The notes under the pieces are model-generated. The model worked only from the letters and a program-made list of their open reading frames with translations, searched no databases and was not told the origin of the DNA. A DNA stretch of 64,000 nt from Methanorbis rubei (GTDB lineage Archaea; Halobacteriota; Methanomicrobia; Methanomicrobiales; Methanocorpusculaceae), in contig NZ_JAWDKB010000002.1 of the NCBI RefSeq assembly GCF_032714495.1, positions 124,001-188,000 of the forward strand, in the 5' to 3' direction. The position numbers and the translations under genes were made by a program. Shown one piece after another: positions 45,174 to 53,766 of the stretch; positions within the stretch are counted from its first letter, which is position 1; the number at the start of each line of letters is the position of its first letter.

Positions 45174-46246
45174 GAGCTGCCATGGACACTGAAACTTCGT
45201 CCGGACAGTACCGGGCATATGTCGCACGAAAAATTGCGCTGATTCTTTTTGGCGTTGCCTTCACCGTGATCATGTTTTTTGTGTCGGTGTCGGTTGGTGC
45301 GGTCTCGATTCCGATCCCTGATATTCTCGGAACACTGCTCGGCGGGCAGGGAACCGGACTGTTTGAGCGAATCATCTGGAACATCCGAATCCCGCAGGCG
45401 CTGACGGCAATCGTTGCGGGAGCCGGTCTTGCGATTGCGGGCGTTGCGATGCAGTCGATTCTCCGCAATCCTCTTGCATCTCCTTTTACGCTGGGCCTCT
45501 CAAACGCTGCGGCGTTTGGTGCTGCGATCGGTATTCTGCTGTTTGGTGCGGGAACGACCGGCAGCAGTATTGCTGATGCGGTGGTGGTGAACAATCCGTA
45601 TCTGACAACACTCTGTGCATTTATTTTCAGCATGCTGACGACGGTGATTATTCTTCTGATTGCCAGGATGCGGTCGGCGACTCCTGAGACGATGGTTCTT
45701 GCGGGCGTTGCGATAAGTTCGCTTTTTAGTGCGGGACTGATGGCGATTCAGTACTTTGTGGACGATACGAAGCTTGCGTCGATTGTGTTCTGGCAGTTTG
45801 GGGATGTGTCGCGTTCAAGCTGGACCGAGCTTGGGATTATGGCGGTGGTGGTTGCTGCGGCGTTTGGCTACATTTTGTTTAAACGCTGGGACTACAATGC
45901 GATCGATGCGGGTGATGAGACGGCACGCGGTCTCGGGGTGAATGTTGAGCGGACGCGGCTGGTTGGGATGATTGCAGCGTCAGTTATCAGTGCGGTTGTG
46001 GTGGCGTTTCTTGGGGTGATCGGTTTTGTGGGGCTGGTCTGTCCGCATATTGTGCGTCGGCTGATCGGTGATGATCATCGGTTTTTGATTCCGGGAAGTT
46101 TTGTCTGCGGTGCGGTTCTTCTGCTGGTGTCTGATACGGTTGCCCGGACAATTATTGCGCCGCATGTTCTGCCGGTTGCGGTGCTGACCGCGTTTCTTGG
46201 AGCTCCGGTGTTTCTGTATCTTATTATTCGGGGGCGGCGGATGTGA
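45170..46246 (+). CDS. FecCD-type ABC permease
   Basis: 358 residues, BtuC/FecCD family with about ten membrane helices. Conserved stretches: 'RIPQALTAIVAGAGLAIAGVAMQSILRNPLASPFTLGLSNAAAFGA', 'LGVNVERTRL' (coupling region) and 'FLGVIGFVGLVCPHIVRRLIGDDHRFLIPGS'. It begins with a GTG overlapping the TGA of the preceding gene; an ATG 12 bases later (45182) is possible. Works as a homodimer with the ATPase that follows. Confidence 0.93.
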   Translation: MRAAMDTETSSGQYRAYVARKIALILFGVAFTVIMFFVSVSVGAVSIPIPDILGTLLGGQGTGLFERIIWNIRIPQALTAIVAGAGLAIAGVAMQSILRNPLASPFTLGLSNAAAFGAAIGILLFGAGTTGSSIADAVVVNNPYLTTLCAFIFSMLTTVIILLIARMRSATPETMVLAGVAISSLFSAGLMAIQYFVDDTKLASIVFWQFGDVSRSSWTELGIMAVVVAAAFGYILFKRWDYNAIDAGDETARGLGVNVERTRLVGMIAASVISAVVVAFLGVIGFVGLVCPHIVRRLIGDDHRFLIPGSFVCGAVLLLVSDTVARTIIAPHVLPVAVLTAFLGAPVFLYLIIRGRRM

Positions 46247-47133
46247 AGGAGGAGTCTTTGGAGCATGGAACTCATGAGGGGCATCATGTGCATCCGCATT
46301 CGCATGTGGAGGGCTACATGCATACGCATGATCACTCGCATGACTGCCCGCACGAGCACCACGGAGCTGTGCCGGGCAGGGCTATCCTTCAGGTTGCGGG
46401 GGTGAGCTTTGAGTACCGGAGCGATCCGGTTCTTGCGGATGTTTCGATAGGGGTTGCACGCGGAGAGATTCTTGCGATTCTCGGACCGAATGGTGTGGGG
46501 AAGTCGACGCTTCTGAAGTGTATGAATCTGATTCTTACGCCAAAGACGGGCACGGTTCTTCTGGAGGAGAAGGATCTGATGAGAATGTCTGGCCCTGAGA
46601 TTGCGCGAAATGTGGGGTATGTTGCGCAGCGGAATGATTCTGCGAAGATGAGTGTGTTTGATACGGTGCTTCTCGGGCGAAAGCCGCATCTTGGGTTGCG
46701 GGTGAGTGAGCGGGATTATGCGATTGTTGAGCGGGCGCTGTCCCGTCTTGGTTTGTCGGAGATGCAGCTCCGCTCTATTGATGAGCTGTCGGGGGGTGAG
46801 CTTCAGCGGGTGTGTATCTGTCGTGCGATTGTGCAGGAGCCGTCTGTTCTTCTGCTGGATGAGCCGACGTCGGCTCTGGATCTGTGTCGGCAGATGGCTA
46901 TTCTCGGGGTCATCCGGGATGTGGTGGATCATCATAATGTGGCAACTGTTATGACGATGCATGATCTGAATCTTGCGTTGCGGTTTGCGGACCGGTTTTT
47001 GTTTATGAAGGATGGTATGGTGTATGCGGCGTGCGACCGGTCCGGTGTGACTGCTGATGTGATTGAGGCGGTGTATGGTATTGCGGTGGATATTGTGATG
47101 CATAAGGGTCTGCCGATGGTCGTTCCGCGGTAA
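46243..47133 (+). CDS. ABC transporter ATPase with His-rich N-terminus
   Basis: 296 residues. Walker A GPNGVGKST (residues 81-89), Q-loop 'YVAQRND', signature 'LSGGELQRV', Walker B 'VLLLDEPTSALD' and H-loop 'MTMHDLN' are all intact. Residues 8-40 contain 14 His and one Cys, absent from ordinary FecE/BtuD ATPases. Such tracts bind Ni2+, Co2+ or Zn2+ and are known from nickel chaperones and CbiX/HypB-type proteins. This points to transition-metal uptake (perhaps nickel or cobalt chelates), or metal sensing by the importer. GTG start overlapping the permease stop by 4 nt. Confidence 0.94.
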   Translation: MKEESLEHGTHEGHHVHPHSHVEGYMHTHDHSHDCPHEHHGAVPGRAILQVAGVSFEYRSDPVLADVSIGVARGEILAILGPNGVGKSTLLKCMNLILTPKTGTVLLEEKDLMRMSGPEIARNVGYVAQRNDSAKMSVFDTVLLGRKPHLGLRVSERDYAIVERALSRLGLSEMQLRSIDELSGGELQRVCICRAIVQEPSVLLLDEPTSALDLCRQMAILGVIRDVVDHHNVATVMTMHDLNLALRFADRFLFMKDGMVYAACDRSGVTADVIEAVYGIAVDIVMHKGLPMVVPR

Positions 47134-47172
47134 TTTTTGAAAAATATTTTTTTCTTACTACTACTACTACTA

Positions 47173-48468
47173 TGTACTGTACTTCAAACAGTACTTCGCT
47201 AATTATTCGCTTCATCATTCCATCCATCCCGAATGTATATCTCTGTTATTGGTTGGAATCTCTCCCTTATCGCATCCCAAACCATTATTTTAAATTGTTG
47301 AAATCTGAACTTATTTTCCTCCACAATCACTCTATTATCCCTAACTGAAAAATATCTTCTTTGAATTACCACCCAAACGTTTTTCAGAACAAATGCAATA
47401 AGTGCATAAAAATATCTCAGGGTTGGTGATTTTGTGGTGGTTTTTATTTTAACCTGATTCCTCAATCTATACGATGCTTCAATAGAAAATCTCGAATAAT
47501 ATGTTTTCCTAATTTTTCTTGGGCTACCTCTGAATTTGAAGACAACAAATGTTTTTACATCTATTTTGTCTTTATTTTAATCAACTCTTCCCCTCCTCAC
47601 ATCTATTGCAATGATTGTCTCAACACGTTTTTTTCTTTTTCCAATTGAATATGGTGTAAATCCAGGGACTTCCCGATTCAGAAGAGCAACCATTTGTTTA
47701 CTTTGCTTTTTTACCGGAACAATATATGGAATTTGTTCTGATTGAAGATAAGAAAAAACATCCACTGCATAAAATCCCCTATCCAGACACAGCACTTCCA
47801 CCTTAAGAAAATGCTCTCTTAAGACCTGAATACATTTTTTTACCAAATCAACTGTTTTCTCCCCAACTTTGACAGGAAAGACGGCAAATGTTACGCGCTC
47901 TCCTCGTACCATGCTGTAGAGGGAGACGTAGGTATAAAATTTCTTTGTCGATTTCTTTTTCTGGCCCAGGATTATGTAGTCTTTGTTCTGTTCGTCTATT
48001 TTTCCGTAGTAAGGATCATTGGTGAGATCAATAGCAAACTGATATTTTCGGCCAGGGATGAGAAGGAGTGAGCAGGAATGAAAGAGTATCCAATGATTGA
48101 GAGATTCGAGGGAAAACAAAGATAGTTTGGAAAGATGATGCCTCAGCGAGGTCTCACAGGGGCAGGTTTGTACAACAGTTCCAAGTGAATGTAAAGACAG
48201 ACATTGAGATGCAGTTCCCACAGCAGCTGTCAAGATGGTGGTTTGATCCAAGGAACCTTGGATCGACAGATACAGATAACGATCCAAAGATGAAACAACA
48301 AGTCTACTGCAATCGATTGAACGAAGAACTATTTTTCTATTAGATGAGGAGGAAGCCCAATTTACCATGAAAAAATCACGGGGGAAGTATAAATATGTTC
48401 TGATTTGTGAGGGGGGGCAAAAAATGGGGCGGGGAAAATTAGTGAAGTACTGTTTGAAGTACAGTACA
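47173..48468 (-). mobile_element. Insertion sequence with 32-bp terminal inverted repeats, transposase broken
   Basis: The ends at 47173-47204 and 48437-48468 are inverted repeats of 32 bp with one mismatch, starting TGTACTGTACTTCAAACAG. The 1296-bp unit contains one transposase frame on the minus strand. No clean target-site duplication is visible: the left flank is a CTA/ACT microsatellite and the right flank begins GTGTACTA. IS4-superfamily, ISH3-like, by its transposase. Confidence 0.88.
47199..48368 (-). pseudogene. DDE transposase (ISH3/IS4-like) with in-frame stop
   Basis: One continuous frame of 389 codons interrupted by a single TAA at 47577-47579 (codon 264). The upstream part has the first Asp in 'QFAIDLTNDPYYGK' and the second in 'VEVLCLDRGFYAVDVFSYL'. 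The downstream part, in the same frame, has the late Glu motif 'YYSRFSIEASYRLRNQVKI'. The catalytic triad is thus complete but split by one nonsense codon, so the copy is probably dead; a recent event, because no frameshift accompanies it. The start is taken at 48368 and is uncertain. Confidence 0.85.
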
Positions 48469-48547
48469 GTGTACTAAAAATGAGAGTTTGTTTTTTTTAA
48501 GGGGAGTGATGAAGTGACGAGTTTCATTGCCTGATTTTTCTGTCTTT

Positions 48548-48577
48548 GGCCTCGTTTGGAATAATCACACTGTGGAA
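48548..48577. repeat. Partial type B arm
   Basis: GGCCTCGTTTGGAATAATCAC resembles the left outer arm of type B elements, with several changes. It lies 80 bp right of the insertion sequence and just past the MFS gene stop. Confidence 0.6.
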
Positions 48578-48585
48578 GTCTAATA

Positions 48586-49809
48586 TTATGTATCTTCACC
48601 AGTTCCTATGTCATGTCCCCGTGCCAGACTCTTCAGCGGATACTTGATCAGCAGTGCCAGAATCGGACACAGAATAATCGGCACTATCAGCAGAAACATC
48701 GCACTTGACAAAGACCCAAGCACATCAGCTGCCCATCCGATCAGTGCGGCCCCAATACCTCCGACCCCCATCGAAAACCCGAGAGTCAGCCCTGACGCGA
48801 ACCCCACATTGCCGGGCAGCAGATCCTGCGTCATCGTCACCGACATCACATAACAGGACGATGCAAAGAACGCATACATCATCACGCCCAGATACATCAG
48901 CACCTCGTTCGTCGAAAATATCAGACAGAAGAACGGAATTGCACACGCAAGACCAAGCACCAGCATCTCCTTTCTCCCAAACCGGTCCGACATATACCCG
49001 CCCACAACCTGCCCTGCAACACCGAAGAACAGCATCACCGTAACAATCGCAGACGCAGTAAACATATCCATTCCATGATGACCAAGAATCAGTAGAGTCG
49101 GCAGGTACGTAATAACGCCGAGATATGCCCATGCACGAAGCGAACAAATCGAAACAACCAGCCCTGCCGGCACCCACCAGAACCGCTTGCGAAGAACCGT
49201 TTCACTCGCATTCGTCTGAGCAATCTTCGCCTTTGCACCGGCATCAGACTTATTGCGGGACCTGCGGTTGTTCCGGTACATCCATGTCGCCCCGAGAATC
49301 CCGGGGATCATCAGCCATGCAACCGCCGGAAGACCGCCGACCACAATCAGAATACCTGCAATCAGCGGCCCGACCGCATACCCGATGCTCCCGCTCGTCG
49401 TAAATATCGAATTATATAATCCCCGCTTTGCCGGAGGACTCAAGCGGTACATAATATCCATCGCCGCCGGATGAAACAGTGCGTGGCCGATAGCAGCTCC
49501 CGCTGCAAGAAACAGTATCAGAACATAATTTCCCGTAATCGCCGTCAGACTGACACCCACACTGCCAATCACCAGACACAGCGGCACACTTGCCCGCCAT
49601 CCGGTCTTGTCCCCGTACCAGCCTACAAACGGCTGGGACACCGATGACGTCACATTAAACACCGTCACAATCATGCCTGCAAGGAAATAGCTCAGTCCCA
49701 TCCCTGCAATCAGCAGCGGCAAAATCAGCGCCAGAATCGGTGTGTAAATATCGATCAGAAAATGCCCGAAAATAACTCCCCGGATCTTTTGGCCAGCACT
49801 CTCGTCCAT
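48586..49809 (-). CDS. MFS exporter, fosmidomycin-resistance (Fsr) type
   Basis: 407 residues from the ATG at 49809, which has a GAGG motif upstream; a TTG at 49857 would add 16. Twelve membrane helices in two halves, split by a basic loop near residue 190 ('YRNNRRSRNKSDAGAKAK'). 'GHFLIDIYTPILALILPLLI', 'QPFVGWYGDKTGWR' and 'GHALFHPAAMDIMYRLSPPAKRGLYNSIF' match Fsr-like proteins. Probably a drug or metabolite exporter; the substrate is inferred only from family. Flanked by partial type B repeats. Confidence 0.85.
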   Translation of the reverse strand: MDESAGQKIRGVIFGHFLIDIYTPILALILPLLIAGMGLSYFLAGMIVTVFNVTSSVSQPFVGWYGDKTGWRASVPLCLVIGSVGVSLTAITGNYVLILFLAAGAAIGHALFHPAAMDIMYRLSPPAKRGLYNSIFTTSGSIGYAVGPLIAGILIVVGGLPAVAWLMIPGILGATWMYRNNRRSRNKSDAGAKAKIAQTNASETVLRKRFWWVPAGLVVSICSLRAWAYLGVITYLPTLLILGHHGMDMFTASAIVTVMLFFGVAGQVVGGYMSDRFGRKEMLVLGLACAIPFFCLIFSTNEVLMYLGVMMYAFFASSCYVMSVTMTQDLLPGNVGFASGLTLGFSMGVGGIGAALIGWAADVLGSLSSAMFLLIVPIILCPILALLIKYPLKSLARGHDIGTGEDT

Positions 49810-49958
49810 AAAGCCTCTTACCAGATCTACATATTGGCTGTCTGAGATTAAAATCAAATCCGCAGAGGATGTTTTTCTGTGACATCTGAAATGTTCCTGA
49901 CTTCACTGAGACGAAATTTTTCGTGTAAAAATATGATTTTTGTTTTTAGAGATACTTT

Positions 49959-49993
49959 GTAGGTGGCTTTCCGTGGTTACCCCAAGCGAGATC
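49959..49993. repeat. Partial type B arm
   Basis: GTAGGTGGCTTTCCGTGGTTACCCCAAGCGAGAT in parts: the outer GTAGGTGG joined to an inverted inner arm, so it looks rearranged. Together with 48548-48577 it brackets the MFS gene. Confidence 0.6.
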
Positions 49994-50106
49994 GCGCTCA
50001 TCGCTCACCAACTTTCTTCTCTCCAGAAATATTTCCAGAAAACAAATCCGGCTAAATCTATTTGTGGTATCACTCAGCAGAATTTCCAACCTGCCATATC
50101 CCAACA

Positions 50107-50119
50107 AAATATAAATAAT
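50107..50119 (+). promoter_or_regulatory. Putative TATA box of the rubredoxin-FprA operon
   Basis: AAATATAAATAAT, about 55 bases before the rubredoxin ATG; the later GGAAGG at 50151-50156 is a good ribosome-binding motif 10 bases before the start. Confidence 0.5.
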
Positions 50120-50166
50120 CATTCCCAATAGTAGTATGCCTTAATTATAAGGAAGGAAAGTTAAAA

Positions 50167-50322
50167 ATGGACAAATACCGTTGCACAATCTGCGGATATG
50201 TATATGACCCGGAAAAAGGAGCAGGCATCATGTACCCTGCCGGAACTTCGTTTGAAAAACTTCCTGACACCTGGAAATGCCCGGTCTGCGGCGCACCCAA
50301 AACCCAGTTCAAAAAGGTGTAA
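50167..50322 (+). CDS. rub: Rubredoxin
   Basis: 51 residues. Iron ligands Cys6, Cys9, Cys38 and Cys41 ('[15 protein letters not shown]', '[14 protein letters not shown]'). Small electron carrier. The ATG at 50167 is preceded by GGAAGG. Six bp before the FprA gene, so it is very likely the electron donor or partner of that flavodiiron protein, or of the desulfoferrodoxin further on. Confidence 0.95.
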   Translation: MDKYRCTICGYVYDPEKGAGIMYPAGTSFEKLPDTWKCPVCGAPKTQFKKV

Positions 50323-50328
50323 TACTCG

Positions 50329-51513
50329 ATGGCAACGCGTGAGATTGCTGACCGGATCTACTCGGTTGGAACAATCGACTGGGATCTGCGGTACTTTGAC
50401 GCAATCATGCCAACTCCACGGGGGAGCAGCTACAACGCCTACCTCGTAAAAGGCAGCGAAAAAACCGCATTGATCGACACCTGCAAACCCAACGACGAGG
50501 CAGACTTCATCACCAACCTCATGCGTCTGGACCAGCACTCGCTTGACTACATCGTCATCGACCATGCCGAGCAGGACCACTCAGGTCTCCTGCCTCTGCT
50601 GCTTGAAATTTTCCCCAGTGCAAAAGTTGTCACCAACGAAACCTGCAAGGGTCTCCTTTTGGCAATGCATCATCTCGAAGAAGTTGAGGAACGCTTCATC
50701 GTCATCGGCGACCGAGATACCCTCTCGCTCGGCGACAAAACCCTGAAGTTCTACCTCGCACCCTGGGTCCACTGGCCCGACACCATGTTCACCGAAGTCG
50801 TCGAAGACAAAGTACTCTTCACCACCGACTTCCTCGGCACGCACTATGCAGCGCCAACGCTCTATCAGGACGATGAAAGTCCTGACTATCTTGAAGCAGC
50901 AAAGCGCTACTATGCAGCAATCATGATGCCGTTCCGCTCTTCAGTGCAGGAACACCTCAAACTCATCGATGAAATTGCGCCAAAGATCATCGGTCCGAGC
51001 CATGGCCCAGTTCTCAGAATGTCGGCGAAAATTATCGACCTCTACCGCAACTGGTCAGGCGACTCCCCGAAGAACCTTGTCATCGTAGCTTACGTCTCCA
51101 TGCATGGAAGCACCGAGCTCATGACAAAGTTCCTTGTCGACGACCTTGTTCAGCGCGGTATTCCAGTACAGCAGTACAATCTTCTGGAGACCGACACCGG
51201 CGTACTTGGCAGCGCCATTGTAGACGCTGCAACAATCGTCATTGCAACGCCCACCGTACTCTTCGGCCCGCACCCGGTAGCGGTCAACGCCGCCTACCTC
51301 ATCCGTGCCCTCCGGCCCAAAGTACAACAGATCGCGTTCATCGGCTCTTACGGCTGGGGTACCAACGCAGTCAACTACCTTGGAGAGATGCTCTCACCCT
51401 TAAGCGCTAAAATGCTTGAGCCGGTATACATCAGAGGTCAGCCCGAGGAGACTGCAATTACCGCGCTCCATGAAATGGCAAATGCCATTCAAGAACACCA
51501 TAAAACCCTCTAA
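50329..51513 (+). CDS. fprA: F420H2 oxidase / A-type flavodiiron protein
   Basis: 394 residues. N-terminal metallo-beta-lactamase-like diiron domain with 'IDHAEQDHSG' (His79-x-Glu81-x-Asp83-His84) and further ligands in 'TTDFLGTH' and 'GPSHGP'. C-terminal flavodoxin domain with FMN loop 'YVSMHGSTELM'. In methanogens FprA reduces O2 to water with F420H2 and protects the anaerobe. Forms an oxygen-defence set with the rubredoxin just upstream and the desulfoferrodoxin just downstream. Confidence 0.95.
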   Translation: MATREIADRIYSVGTIDWDLRYFDAIMPTPRGSSYNAYLVKGSEKTALIDTCKPNDEADFITNLMRLDQHSLDYIVIDHAEQDHSGLLPLLLEIFPSAKVVTNETCKGLLLAMHHLEEVEERFIVIGDRDTLSLGDKTLKFYLAPWVHWPDTMFTEVVEDKVLFTTDFLGTHYAAPTLYQDDESPDYLEAAKRYYAAIMMPFRSSVQEHLKLIDEIAPKIIGPSHGPVLRMSAKIIDLYRNWSGDSPKNLVIVAYVSMHGSTELMTKFLVDDLVQRGIPVQQYNLLETDTGVLGSAIVDAATIVIATPTVLFGPHPVAVNAAYLIRALRPKVQQIAFIGSYGWGTNAVNYLGEMLSPLSAKMLEPVYIRGQPEETAITALHEMANAIQEHHKTL

Positions 51514-51529
51514 AATCCCTTTTTTTCGA
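51511..51529 (+). terminator. T-rich terminator after fprA
   Basis: TAAAATCCCTTTTTTTCG: a run of seven Ts shortly after the stop. Confidence 0.4.
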
Positions 51530-51550
51530 ACATCTTACCCCGATACTCAC

Positions 51551-51560
51551 GTATATATTG
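51551..51560 (+). promoter_or_regulatory. Putative TATA box of the desulfoferrodoxin gene
   Basis: GTATATATTG centred 27-28 bases before the ATG at 51583. The gene therefore seems to have its own promoter and an almost leaderless message. Confidence 0.55.
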
Positions 51561-51582
51561 TTTTCTCGCAAACATAACAATC

Positions 51583-51966
51583 ATGACAGAAGTAAGTGAG
51601 ATCTACAAGTGCAACATCTGCGGAAACACCGTGAAAATCATCGGCAAAGGAGCAGGTCAGCTCATCTGCTGCGGTGAAGCAATGCACAAACTCGTTGAGA
51701 ACACCACCGACGCAGCTCAGGAAAAGCACGTACCGGTCATCACCAAAACCGACGGCGGATACAAAGTAGCAGTAGGTTCTGTCCCCCACCCGATGGACGC
51801 AGACCACTACATCACCTGGGTAGCCCTCAAGACCGACGATGGCATCGTTCATGAAAAATTCCTTTTCCCGGGAGAGAACCCCGAGATCACCGTCAAGACC
51901 ACCGCAAAGGCAGTCAAAGCCTGCGAATACTGCAACAAACACGGCCTCTGGGCAAAAACTGAATAA
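51583..51966 (+). CDS. dfx: Desulfoferrodoxin (superoxide reductase)
   Basis: 127 residues. N-terminal desulforedoxin-like iron site with Cys10, Cys13, Cys29 and Cys30 ('YKCNICGN', 'LICCGEAM'). C-terminal superoxide reductase domain with His49 in 'EKHVPVI', His residues in 'VPHPMDADHYITW' and the Cys/His end 'CEYCNKHGLW'. Reduces superoxide to peroxide without making O2. Follows rubredoxin and FprA, matching the usual anaerobe detox chain with rubrerythrin. Confidence 0.95.
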   Translation: MTEVSEIYKCNICGNTVKIIGKGAGQLICCGEAMHKLVENTTDAAQEKHVPVITKTDGGYKVAVGSVPHPMDADHYITWVALKTDDGIVHEKFLFPGENPEITVKTTAKAVKACEYCNKHGLWAKTE

Positions 51967-51999
51967 CTTCCTATTTTTTTTGTTGCCTATTACGTCGTA

Positions 52000-52123
52000 G
52001 CTCCGCCCACGGAAAAACGAGACGCATGCCTTACACACGCCGTCCCGTCGTGTTTAACTCCTCCTTTCAGGAGTCGTTTCGGCCTGCTTACCGCTCCGTG
52101 TGTTCCGTTTTTCCGTGGGCTGG
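52000..52123. repeat. Type A palindromic element, copy A7, with interrupted module D
   Basis: Outer arms GCTCCGCCCACGG and CCGTGGGCTGG. Module D begins GCATGCCTT at 52024, is broken by a 47-base insert (52033-52079) and resumes CGGCCTGCTTACCGCT. The central ACATCACGGAGCAGACG core is missing. The insert includes a small hairpin CTCCT...AGGAG. Confidence 0.8.
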
Positions 52124-52180
52124 AACGCGAAACCGAATATATGAAAAAAACCGGAAAAGTACAGGGCACAATACCCTACC

Positions 52181-52190
52181 ATTATATTTC
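52181..52190 (+). promoter_or_regulatory. Putative TATA box of trkH
   Basis: ATTATATTTC about 30 bases before the ATG at 52216; consistent with a leaderless or near-leaderless message. Confidence 0.45.
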
Positions 52191-52215
52191 CGCAGATTAG
52201 ATCATCATATATCAC

Positions 52216-53700
52216 ATGGGTCTCATCCGCGAACTTGCCAGCGTCGGGCGCGATCTGGGAGCAGTATTTTTCCTACTGGGTGTTGCAACTCTCCTGCCGA
52301 TCGTCATCGGAGTTTACTATCAGGAGTGGCATGCCCTTGGTGCAATTCTTCAGGCCACCCTCCTGTTCTTTGCAATAGGAATCTTTCTGCGTTTCCTCCC
52401 CAAAGGCAACAAACCCGCACGCAACAGTCTCTCCATTGCAGCGACCGCTCTCATATGGGTCTTTGTCAGTTCGATCGGATGCATACCGTTCATGATCACT
52501 GGCATGAGTTTTCTTGACGCCTCCTTTGAGTCCATGTCAGCATGGACCGGCACCGGATTCACCTTCGCCCCCCACATCGAGGAGTGGCCGAGAACACTGC
52601 TCGTCTGGCGCTCGTTCATGCAGTGGGTCGGAGGTCTCGGCATCATCGCATTCACCCTCACCGTTGCCAGCCGCTCCGGCCTCATCACCCGCGGCCTCTA
52701 CCGCTCCGAAGGCCACTCGGAAGCCTTCATGCCGAGTGTAATTGCCACGGCCTTTCAGATGTGGAAGATTTATTTCGTCCTCACCATCATCTCCGTCCTT
52801 GCCATCATGGCCACAGGCCTTGATATGTGGGACGCAGTCAATGTAGGATTTTCTGCCATCTCAACCGGAGGTTTATCAATTTACGCGGACGGAATCTCCC
52901 ACTTCAACAACATCGGTCTTGAGATGGTATTAATTCCGATCATGCTCGCCGGAGCCCTGCCGTTCCGACTTTATTATGTCCTCTACACCCAGGGCTCACT
53001 CAAAGACGTCCTTTCCGACCGCATCCTTCATCTCATGATTGCGGTGTTCCTGTTCGTCTCCACCGTCCTCACCCTTGACCTCTACTTCAGCGGATTCTCC
53101 CTCACCGAAGCCGCTCGCGAAGGACTCTTCATGGCAGGAAGCGGAATCAGTTCGACCGGATTCCAGAACACCACCATGGCAGGCTGGGGTGCTGCAACGA
53201 TTCTGTTCTTGGCAGTCTTCGTCGTCATTGAAGGAGGAACCGGCAGTACCTCCGGAGGTATCAAGCTCGACCGCATTCAGGTCATGTTCGAAGCAATGAT
53301 CTGGTGGTTCAGAAAAACCATCGTCAGCCCCAGGGCGTACATCCCCATGCGTCACAATGGCAGATCGATCGCAAGCAAAGAAGCTGACATGCTGATCGCA
53401 AAATCCCTGCTGCTTATTCTCCTCTACATCCTCATGATAGTGGTCGTGCTCATCATCCTTCTGCATGATCCCTACTTCTCTAAAGATGTCATTGGAACCA
53501 TGTACGATGTGTTCAGCTGCGTCGGCAACAACGGCAGCACCAGCGGCGCTATCGGTCCTGATATGCCTGAGTATGCGAAAGTCATTCTCTATCTTGCGAT
53601 GTGGATTGGCAGACTGGAAATTATTCCGGTGATCATTCTCATCTGGGGAATATTCCGCGGATTTGAGTGGCACAGCAGAAATGGTCCGTCCCGCAAGTAA
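52216..53700 (+). CDS. trkH: Potassium uptake protein TrkH/KtrB family
   Basis: 494 residues with about ten to twelve membrane helices forming four pore repeats. Selectivity-filter-like loops: 'SAWTGTGF', 'SAISTGGLS', 'GSGISSTGF' and 'CVGNNGSTSG', each with the conserved Gly. 'MQWVGGLGIIAFTLTVA' is another conserved TrkH stretch. Imports K+ driven by proton or sodium gradient. The cytoplasmic regulator TrkA is not next to it. A leader of only a few bases is likely. Confidence 0.93.
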   Translation: MGLIRELASVGRDLGAVFFLLGVATLLPIVIGVYYQEWHALGAILQATLLFFAIGIFLRFLPKGNKPARNSLSIAATALIWVFVSSIGCIPFMITGMSFLDASFESMSAWTGTGFTFAPHIEEWPRTLLVWRSFMQWVGGLGIIAFTLTVASRSGLITRGLYRSEGHSEAFMPSVIATAFQMWKIYFVLTIISVLAIMATGLDMWDAVNVGFSAISTGGLSIYADGISHFNNIGLEMVLIPIMLAGALPFRLYYVLYTQGSLKDVLSDRILHLMIAVFLFVSTVLTLDLYFSGFSLTEAAREGLFMAGSGISSTGFQNTTMAGWGAATILFLAVFVVIEGGTGSTSGGIKLDRIQVMFEAMIWWFRKTIVSPRAYIPMRHNGRSIASKEADMLIAKSLLLILLYILMIVVVLIILLHDPYFSKDVIGTMYDVFSCVGNNGSTSGAIGPDMPEYAKVILYLAMWIGRLEIIPVIILIWGIFRGFEWHSRNGPSRK

Positions 53701-53730
53701 TCTTCTAAGAAAGGCAGATTGTCACAAGTC

Positions 53731-53740
53731 AAAATATATG
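53731..53740 (+). promoter_or_regulatory. Putative TATA box of the nitrogenase-like operon
   Basis: AAAATATATG about 31 bases before the ATG at 53767; would give a short leader of about five bases. Confidence 0.5.
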
Positions 53741-53766
53741 TGGCATGCAGGCCAATAGAGTAACGA

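Noticed and set aside
47577-47579. Programmed stop-codon readthrough or pyrrolysine in the transposase
   Set aside because: The codon is TAA, not TAG, and no structure supporting readthrough is seen; a simple nonsense mutation explains it.
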